Source: Pedobacter sp.
GTDB taxonomy: Bacteria; Bacteroidota; Bacteroidia; Sphingobacteriales; Sphingobacteriaceae
Length of the DNA stretch: 12,968 bases
NCBI GenBank assembly: GCA_028287885.1
Contig: JAQBOT010000221.1
Coordinates: 1-12,968, forward strand
Reading direction: 5' to 3'
Shown here: piece after piece, positions 8,889-12,968 of the stretch
Layout: each line of letters starts with the position of its first letter
Position numbering within the stretch: position 1 is the first letter of the stretch
The notes under the pieces: generated by a model
The model's database searches: none
What the model was told of the DNA's origin: nothing
What the model saw: only the letters and a program-made list of their open reading frames with translations
Position numbers and translations under genes: made by a program

Positions 8889-9966
8889 ATGACTAAAGAA
8901 CAAATACAGGATTTAAGGGACAGAGTAGCGTCGCTGAGGAGGCATCTTTGACGTCGAAACGCGGTTAGAAGATATATATGTAGAGCAGCAAATGACGCTG
9001 CAGCCAACTTTCTGGGATGATCCAAAAAAGGCAGAAAAGCACCTTGCGGCAATCAATTCAAAGAAAGTGTGGACAGATGCCTGGCAAGATGTGCAGGCCA
9101 AACTGGAAGATACGGAAGTCCTTTTTGACTTTCTCCAAAGCGGCGATGCGACCAATGAAGAGGTGGAGGAGCAATATCAGCTATGCCTCGCTTCGATAGA
9201 AGACCTGGAGCTTAAAAACATGCTGAGCAGCAAGGAAGATCAGCTACAGGCAGTAATGCAGATCACTGCCGGAGCTGGTGGAACGGAAAGTTGCGACTGG
9301 GCAGCCATGTTGATGCGTATGTACATCATGTGGGGTGAAAAAAATGGGTATAAGGTTACCGAACAGGATTCTCAAGAAGGCGAGGTAACCGGTATAAAAT
9401 CCGTAACCATTCAGTTTGAAGGCGACTTTTCTTACGGTTACCTGAAAGGTGAAAATGGGGTACATCGGCTTGTGCGGATCTCTCCATTCGACTCGAATGC
9501 GCGCCGACATACTTCCTTTGCTTCCGTTTATGTGTACCCCCTTGTGGATGATACCATAGAGATTGAAGTTAACCCTGCAGACATTGAGTTCGAGACATTT
9601 CGTTCTGGCGGTGCTGGAGGGCAGAATGTAAATAAGGTGGAGACCGCGGTACGATTGTACCACAAGCCTTCGGGCATTGTGATCAAAAACCAGGAGTCAA
9701 GATCCCAGTTGCAAAACAAGGAAAATGCCATGCGACTGCTAAAGTCGCAGTTGTATGAAGCTGAAATGCGGAAGCGTATGGAAGCGAGTGCAGCAGTTGA
9801 GGGTAATAAAATGAAGATTGAATGGGGATCGCAAATTCGTAACTATGTATTACATCCTTACAAATTGGTGAAGGATCTACGTACGAATTATGAGACTTCT
9901 AACGCGCAGGCTGTTCTTGATGGTGATTTGAATGATTTTCTAAAGGCATACTTAATGGAATTTTAA
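8889..9966 (+). CDS. prfB: Peptide chain release factor 2 (RF2), made by +1 programmed frameshift
   Basis: RF2 ends translation at UGA and UAA codons. The coding sequence is 8889-8948 joined to 8950-9966, skipping T8949, and gives 358 residues, close to the usual length of about 365. The first 20 codons ([10 protein letters not shown]...) end at an in-frame TGA at 8949. A +1 slip at CTT continues as [14 protein letters not shown] and then the long frame. Landmarks: stop-codon recognition motif SPF (198-200) and the peptidyl-hydrolysis GGQ (243-245) in [11 protein letters not shown]. Counting back from GGQ, the residue equivalent to E. coli RF2 position 246 is Ser239. A caller that ignores the shift would start at 8992 and lose about 34 residues of the N-terminal domain. 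It is intact, not a pseudogene. Its TAA is 1 nt before the next ATG. Confidence 0.97.
8937..8952 (+). promoter_or_regulatory. RF2 programmed +1 frameshift site
   Basis: AGGAGG (8937-8942), a 3-nt spacer CAT, then CTT TGA C (8946-8952). These are the elements of the autoregulatory RF2 shift site: a Shine-Dalgarno-like sequence 3 nt before the slippery CUU, a UGA stop and a following C that weakens termination. When RF2 is scarce the ribosome pauses at UGA and slips forward one base; when it is plentiful, synthesis stops at codon 20. The AGGAGG is a full match to the canonical anti-Shine-Dalgarno, although the starts in this window lack such a sequence. Confidence 0.96.
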
Positions 9967-9967
9967 T

Positions 9968-10885
9968 ATGAAAACAAGCGTCAAACTAATCTTATTATCT
10001 GTATTTGTGAGCAATATCGTTATGGCACAAACTGTTGTTAAACTGTATTCGGGTACAATTCCTGGAGCTAAGGCTGTACCAGCCAACTACAAGGAGGTTA
10101 CGGTACAGGAAGATGGGATCTTAAAAACCACTAACGTATCTGAACCAACCCTTACTGTATTTCTTCCCGCTAAGGAAAAAGCAACAGGGGCTGCGGTGAT
10201 CGTTTGTCCGGGCGGCGGTTATGGCATGTTAGCCATCGGCCATGAAGGCTATGATGTTGCAAAGAAGTTTAATGAGATTGGTGTTGCGGCTTTTGTATTG
10301 AAATATCGTTTACCCAATGATAATATCATGGTAGACAAGTCTGTGGGGCCACTGCAAGATGCTGAACAGGCGATTTATCTGGTTAGACGGGATGCAGTTA
10401 AATATGGCATAAACCCATCCAAGATTGGCATCATGGGTTTCTCGGCGGGCGGCCACCTTGCCTCATCTTTAACGGTACATTATACAGACGTAAAGATCCA
10501 GAATAAAGAAAACCTTAGTCTAAGGCCAGATTTCTCTATTCTTATCTACCCTGTTATATCTTTTACGCAGTCGCCACACATTGGCTCTGCACAGAACTTA
10601 ATTGGCGTAAACGGGACTGAAGCCCAGAAAGAGTATTACTCCAATGAAAAGGCTGTAAACGCACAGACGCCGCCAACCTTCCTGGTCCATGCCAACGATG
10701 ATGACGCTGTGCCGGTAGCAAACAGCATCATGTTCGAGGAGGCGCTTGTAGCCCATAAGGTACCCGCGGAGTTGCATCTATTTCAATCAGGCGGTCATGG
10801 ATTTGGCCTAAACAACAAGACCACTACAAGCCCTTGGTTCGATTTACTTACAAGCTGGCTGCTGACCAACAAGGTAACCCATTAA
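9968..10885 (+). CDS. Secreted alpha/beta hydrolase, acetyl-xylan-esterase-like
   Basis: A 305-residue exported serine hydrolase. Residues 1-20 form a signal peptide (VMA|Q). The alpha/beta-hydrolase features are in order: oxyanion-hole segment CPGGGYGML (80-88), nucleophile elbow GFSAG with Ser159, acid in HANDDDAVP (most likely D245), and the base in GGHGFG (His277). This pattern is typical of the group that annotators call acetyl xylan esterase or endo-1,4-beta-xylanase-related esterases. Deacetylation of plant-type polysaccharide is plausible but not shown, and no polysaccharide-degradation genes are next to it. The ATG lies 1 nt after the prfB stop with no Shine-Dalgarno, so it probably depends on the prfB transcript and may be translated by ribosomes finishing RF2. 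The last 4 nt overlap the stop of the convergent gene. Confidence 0.85.
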   Translation: MKTSVKLILLSVFVSNIVMAQTVVKLYSGTIPGAKAVPANYKEVTVQEDGILKTTNVSEPTLTVFLPAKEKATGAAVIVCPGGGYGMLAIGHEGYDVAKKFNEIGVAAFVLKYRLPNDNIMVDKSVGPLQDAEQAIYLVRRDAVKYGINPSKIGIMGFSAGGHLASSLTVHYTDVKIQNKENLSLRPDFSILIYPVISFTQSPHIGSAQNLIGVNGTEAQKEYYSNEKAVNAQTPPTFLVHANDDDAVPVANSIMFEEALVAHKVPAELHLFQSGGHGFGLNNKTTTSPWFDLLTSWLLTNKVTH

Positions 10886-11757
10886 GATTCCGGGTGGGTA
10901 ATAATTTCCTGCAATTCCTTCAGTTCGGCAACTTTTTCATGTAAACCAAGATTCTCATAGGCGGTCATCAGATTTCTTAAAATTCTTCTGATGATCTCCA
11001 CATTGCTGCAGGGTGCATAAAAGCCAGGCATAGGATCCAGGCTTAATTGTCGTAGGAACTGGTCAACATCATGCTTTCCGAAAATGGCACCTTTATTAAA
11101 GGCATTGATGTAGAAGAGCACACCAAATTCGTTTTCGTCCCGCTTACTTTCATCGATATATCCGAGAATAAAATGCTGGGGCAAGTTGACGCCATAGACC
11201 GGGATGTCCAACTTTTGGGCCAGGGTGGCGTATAAAATGGCAAGTGAAATTTGGTTTCCACGCTTACTTTCCATTACCTGGTTCAGGTAGGAATTCTGAG
11301 GATCATTGTGGTTTTTGGTATTTCCTCTAAACCCGTATACATTGTAAAATACATGGTTGATCAATTTGACCTTTTCAATGGAGCTCATTTCATATTGAAG
11401 ATTCAGCCAGATTTCCCTTTTAATCTCTTCCAATTCATTGATCACCTTCTGTTCGTCCAGGTCTGGATATTGATAGCGGTTTATAATGATCGCACCTTTT
11501 AGGAGGTCGAAAGCACCACTATGATACCAAAGGCTAAGATCTTCTTTAACAATGTTGAACTGAATTTGATGTACAAGGTTTTCGATCCGCTCCTGCAGCA
11601 AGGTATCTAAGGATTTTTCCCAGACATCTTCCAGGTGCGCAATTACTTCATCTCCATACTCCAAAAGTCGTTTTTGTACGTGTTCAAACACCTCCTGATC
11701 CGGGTCGTCAAGAAGCTTAACTAAGGCGTTAATTTCAGTACTATGATTCATTAGCAT
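10882..11757 (-). CDS. SirB1/transglutaminase-like family protein
   Basis: A 291-residue cytoplasmic protein (no signal peptide) of the SirB1-like transglutaminase-fold group (Transglut_core2). Residues 1-60 are helical and look like a HEAT-type repeat (LVKLLDDPDQEVFEHVQKRL). The core is about residues 85-240, with the conserved stretches INHVFYNVYGFRGN, RGNQISLAILYATLAQKLDIPVYGV (166-190) and PQHFILGY with His195. The position where true transglutaminases have the nucleophilic Cys seems to lie in RGNQISL, which has none, so enzymatic activity is doubtful. The tail (250-285) looks like a TPR-type helical pair. The annotated ATG is followed by a second in-frame ATG two codons later (11751) that could also serve. 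No precise function is known for the group. Confidence 0.85.
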   Translation of the reverse strand: MLMNHSTEINALVKLLDDPDQEVFEHVQKRLLEYGDEVIAHLEDVWEKSLDTLLQERIENLVHQIQFNIVKEDLSLWYHSGAFDLLKGAIIINRYQYPDLDEQKVINELEEIKREIWLNLQYEMSSIEKVKLINHVFYNVYGFRGNTKNHNDPQNSYLNQVMESKRGNQISLAILYATLAQKLDIPVYGVNLPQHFILGYIDESKRDENEFGVLFYINAFNKGAIFGKHDVDQFLRQLSLDPMPGFYAPCSNVEIIRRILRNLMTAYENLGLHEKVAELKELQEIITHPES

Positions 11758-11776
11758 GCAATTTCAATTGTTTGCC

Positions 11777-11784
11777 TATTTTTG
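11777..11784 (+). promoter_or_regulatory. -7 promoter element for the methyltransferase gene
   Basis: TATTTTTG is an exact match to TAnnTTTG and ends 5 nt before the ATG at 11790, the same spacing as at prfB. The predicted transcription start is at or next to the ATG. No good -33 TTG/TTTG is present 19-23 bp upstream, where the sequence is the beginning of the divergent SirB1-like gene. The whole intergenic space to that gene is only 32 nt. Confidence 0.55.
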
Positions 11785-11789
11785 CGGCT

Positions 11790-12572
11790 ATGGTAGTTAC
11801 TTTTATTTATGATTATTTAAAACACCGTTTTACTTCTAAAACCAGGCATGGGACACATTCTCCTTTTGTTTACAAGTTAGCGGATGAAGTAATTTACGAC
11901 TTTAGTGATAAAAGAGACTACAAAACTATTGAAGATCAGCGAAAAAAACTTCTGCATGACGATACCAGTATTCAGGTTACGGATCTGGGTGCAGGATCAC
12001 ATTTGAACAAGAATAGAACAAAGGCGGTAAAGCAGATTGCAAAAAACGCTTTGAAGAGCCCGCGCCTTGCCCAACTTATTCACCGCCTGGCGAAAAACAG
12101 CAATCCTGATCTGATTATTGAGCTGGGTACTTGCCTGGGACTTACAACCGCATATCTTGCCAATGCCGCGCCCTCAGCAAAAGTTATCAGTATTGAAGGT
12201 TGTCCGCAAACTGCTGCCGTCGCTGCGAAAAACTTTCAGGATCTGCAAATTAACAACATCGAACTTCAGGTTGGCAACTTTGACACCTTGCTTCCTGATC
12301 TAATCGACAGCAAGCCTAAGCTGGACTTTGTATATATCGATGGAAACCATAGAAAACAGGCAACTTTAAATTACTTCAAGTGGTGCTTACCTAAAGTACA
12401 CGAAAACTCCCTTTTGATCTTTGATGACATCTACTGGAGCGAGGGGATGAAAGAGGCCTGGGAAGAGATCAAACAACACCCCGACGTAACCATTACGATT
12501 GACTTGTTCTGGATTGGCCTAGTGTATTTCAAAAAAGGACAGGCGAAAGAACACTTCAAAATCAGGTACTAG
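11790..12572 (+). CDS. Class I SAM-dependent methyltransferase
   Basis: A 260-residue cytoplasmic methyltransferase of the Methyltransf_24/O-methyltransferase-like type. I use the ATG at 11790; the frame is open to a TTG at 11772, but that extension would include the -7 promoter element. Residues 19-30 read RHGTHSPFVYKL, a conserved N-terminal block. The SAM-binding Rossmann fold shows motif I LIIELGTCLGLTTAYLA (108-124), the acidic ribose-binding residue in ISIEG (E136), VYIDGNH (181-187) and FDDIYWSEGM (211-220). An extra TDLGAGS (64-70) precedes motif I and resembles a second glycine loop. The substrate cannot be read from the sequence. It is transcribed alone, away from the SirB1-like gene, and is followed by the long structured non-coding region. 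Confidence 0.88.
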   Translation: MVVTFIYDYLKHRFTSKTRHGTHSPFVYKLADEVIYDFSDKRDYKTIEDQRKKLLHDDTSIQVTDLGAGSHLNKNRTKAVKQIAKNALKSPRLAQLIHRLAKNSNPDLIIELGTCLGLTTAYLANAAPSAKVISIEGCPQTAAVAAKNFQDLQINNIELQVGNFDTLLPDLIDSKPKLDFVYIDGNHRKQATLNYFKWCLPKVHENSLLIFDDIYWSEGMKEAWEEIKQHPDVTITIDLFWIGLVYFKKGQAKEHFKIRY

Positions 12573-12611
12573 CCATGTTGTATCCAGCAATGCAGCAGTT
12601 TCAGTTAACAC

Positions 12612-12681
12612 ACGGGCCAAACAAGGATCAAACAGGGCCCAACCAGGGCCTAAACAGGGTCAATTGCCCTGTTAACCCCTT
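12612..12681 (+). repeat. 11-bp tandem repeat array with inverted terminal copies
   Basis: Five contiguous 11-bp units on the plus strand: ACGGGCCAAAC, AAGGATCAAAC, AGGGCCCAACC, AGGGCCTAAAC and AGGGTCAATTG (12612-12666). The shared pattern is AnGGnnnAAAC, with the last unit degenerate at its 3' end. The minus strand carries further units facing back, AAGGGGTTAAC (12681-12671) and AGGGCAATTGA (12670-12660). The arms AACAGGG (12653-12659) and CCCTGTT (12667-12673) form a perfect 7-bp stem around a 7-nt loop. The unit length is not a multiple of 3 and the frames are not coding. Function unknown. Confidence 0.75.
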
Positions 12682-12819
12682 GTCTGCGGCTTGTTAAGGG
12701 CATGCTTACTTCTTGCATGACCTGGAACTGGGACCTATCCATTACATCAGCTTCCAAAGTACCTTGGCGTCTTGGCAATGGAATTTACCGATAAGTGTTT
12801 TTGATTACGGAAAATAGAA

Positions 12820-12851
12820 CAATCGTTTGCGTAGGTAATGCAAACGATTGC
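12820..12851. promoter_or_regulatory. Perfect 11-bp inverted repeat; possible paired LacI-family operators
   Basis: CAATCGTTTGC (12820-12830) and GCAAACGATTG (12840-12850) are perfect inverted copies around a 9-nt spacer. Each arm also resembles a LacI/GalR-family operator (core GCAAACGTTTGC): the right arm reads GCAAACGATTGC, itself nearly palindromic about its central CG. The two CG centres (12824/12825 and 12845/12846) are 21 bp apart, two helical turns. Either a hairpin in RNA or a double operator for a gene to the right is possible; no regulated gene is visible. Confidence 0.45.
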
Positions 12852-12880
12852 GCAGGAAAACAGCTACGCTGTTCTTCCGC
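12852..12880. repeat. Imperfect hairpin
   Basis: AACAGC (12859-12864) pairs with GCTGTT (12868-12873) around a TAC loop. After a bulged C the stem continues as GGAA (12855-12858) with TTCC (12875-12878), and after a bulged A as GC with GC (12852-12853, 12879-12880). In total 12 bp with two single-base bulges. Read on the minus strand, the inner stem runs into GCTGTTTTCC, a weak T-run, so a leaky terminator for a minus-strand transcript is possible. Confidence 0.5.
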
Positions 12881-12897
12881 TAAACTTCTTATAGTAA

Positions 12898-12920
12898 TTT
12901 ATAAATGCCATATTTATAAA
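12898..12920. repeat. AT-rich perfect inverted repeat
   Basis: TTTATAAAT (12898-12906) and ATTTATAAA (12912-12920) form a perfect 9-bp inverted repeat with a GCCAT spacer. It lies about 30 nt before an ATG at 12953 and 47 nt after the LacI-like repeat. The low complexity of AT-rich DNA makes a chance origin possible. A dimeric-regulator site in a promoter region is an alternative. Confidence 0.45.
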
Positions 12921-12968
12921 ACGACCAAGTAACCTCTTTAACATCCAGTCCTATGATCAACGTGCTAC

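Larger units (their letters stand above)
12573..12968. other. 396-nt region without a recognisable gene
   Basis: No convincing coding frame is present on either strand. The region holds an 11-bp tandem array (12612-12681), a short CATGC/GCATG repeat (12701-12705, 12715-12719), a doubled CTTGGC (in GTACCTTGGCGTCTTGGC), and three consecutive hairpin-capable repeats (12820-12850, 12852-12880, 12898-12920). An ATG at 12953 begins 5 codons (MINVL) that run off the window. It could open a gene, for instance a response regulator, but 16 nt cannot support a call. No intrinsic terminator with a clear U-run follows the methyltransferase gene. Confidence 0.7.

Noticed and set aside
8889..8991. prfB read as a pseudogene or as a shorter protein starting at 8992.
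   Set aside because: The in-frame TGA sits in a complete RF2 frameshift site, and joining the frames gives a full-length RF2 with continuous homologous-looking sequence; starting at 8992 would remove part of the N-terminal domain.
11772..11789. TTG start for the methyltransferase at 11772.
   Set aside because: It would put the -7 promoter element inside the coding region; the ATG at 11790 gives a normal N-terminus.
12612..12681. 11-bp array as a CRISPR or as an intrinsic terminator.
   Set aside because: The units are contiguous with no unique spacers, too short for CRISPR, and the stem is followed by AACCCC rather than a U-run.
12953..12968. Start of a new gene (ATG ATC AAC GTG CTA) at the right edge.
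   Set aside because: Only five codons are visible and no promoter element or ribosome site supports it; it remains possible but cannot be called.

Overview
The window looks like chromosomal DNA of a Bacteroidota bacterium, most likely Sphingobacteriaceae (Pedobacter-like). This rests on the protein styles (a DUF4251 protein, a paired secreted M16 peptidase, a lipoprotein glutaminyl cyclase), two TAnnTTTG promoter elements, and the absence of a clear Shine-Dalgarno sequence in front of any start. The genus is an inference. The content is mostly housekeeping and envelope genes. I see no insertion sequence, prophage, CRISPR array, tRNA or rRNA.

Layout. (1) Positions 2-2933, plus strand: the 3' part of dnaG, then a YraN-family nuclease-like protein with no gap, then a lipoprotein glutaminyl-peptide cyclotransferase that overlaps it by 20 nt. 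(2) Positions 2941-8722, minus strand: pgi, then a secreted zinc M16 peptidase, then a secreted M16 partner without the zinc motif, spaced 32 and 28 nt apart and probably one operon ending at a strong hairpin terminator (3551-3585). A DUF4251 exported protein follows beyond the terminator. (3) Positions 8889-10885, plus strand: prfB (release factor 2), encoded in two frames joined by a classical +1 programmed frameshift, then a secreted alpha/beta hydrolase 1 nt later. (4) Positions 10882-11757, minus strand: a SirB1/transglutaminase-like protein whose stop overlaps the hydrolase stop. (5) Positions 11790-12572, plus strand: a class I SAM-dependent methyltransferase. (6) Positions 12573-12968: about 400 nt without a gene but dense in structure: an 11-bp tandem array with inverted copies, a paired LacI-operator-like inverted repeat, and two more hairpins.

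How the genes work together. The two M16 proteins have complementary losses: one keeps HxxEH and lacks the Arg/Tyr substrate pair, the other keeps Arg/Tyr and lacks HxxEH. This predicts an obligate heterodimeric periplasmic peptidase. RF2 controls its own synthesis through the in-frame UGA at codon 21. The prfB and methyltransferase promoters place TAnnTTTG exactly 5 nt before the ATG, which suggests leaderless mRNAs. The least explained part of the window is the right-hand non-coding region.
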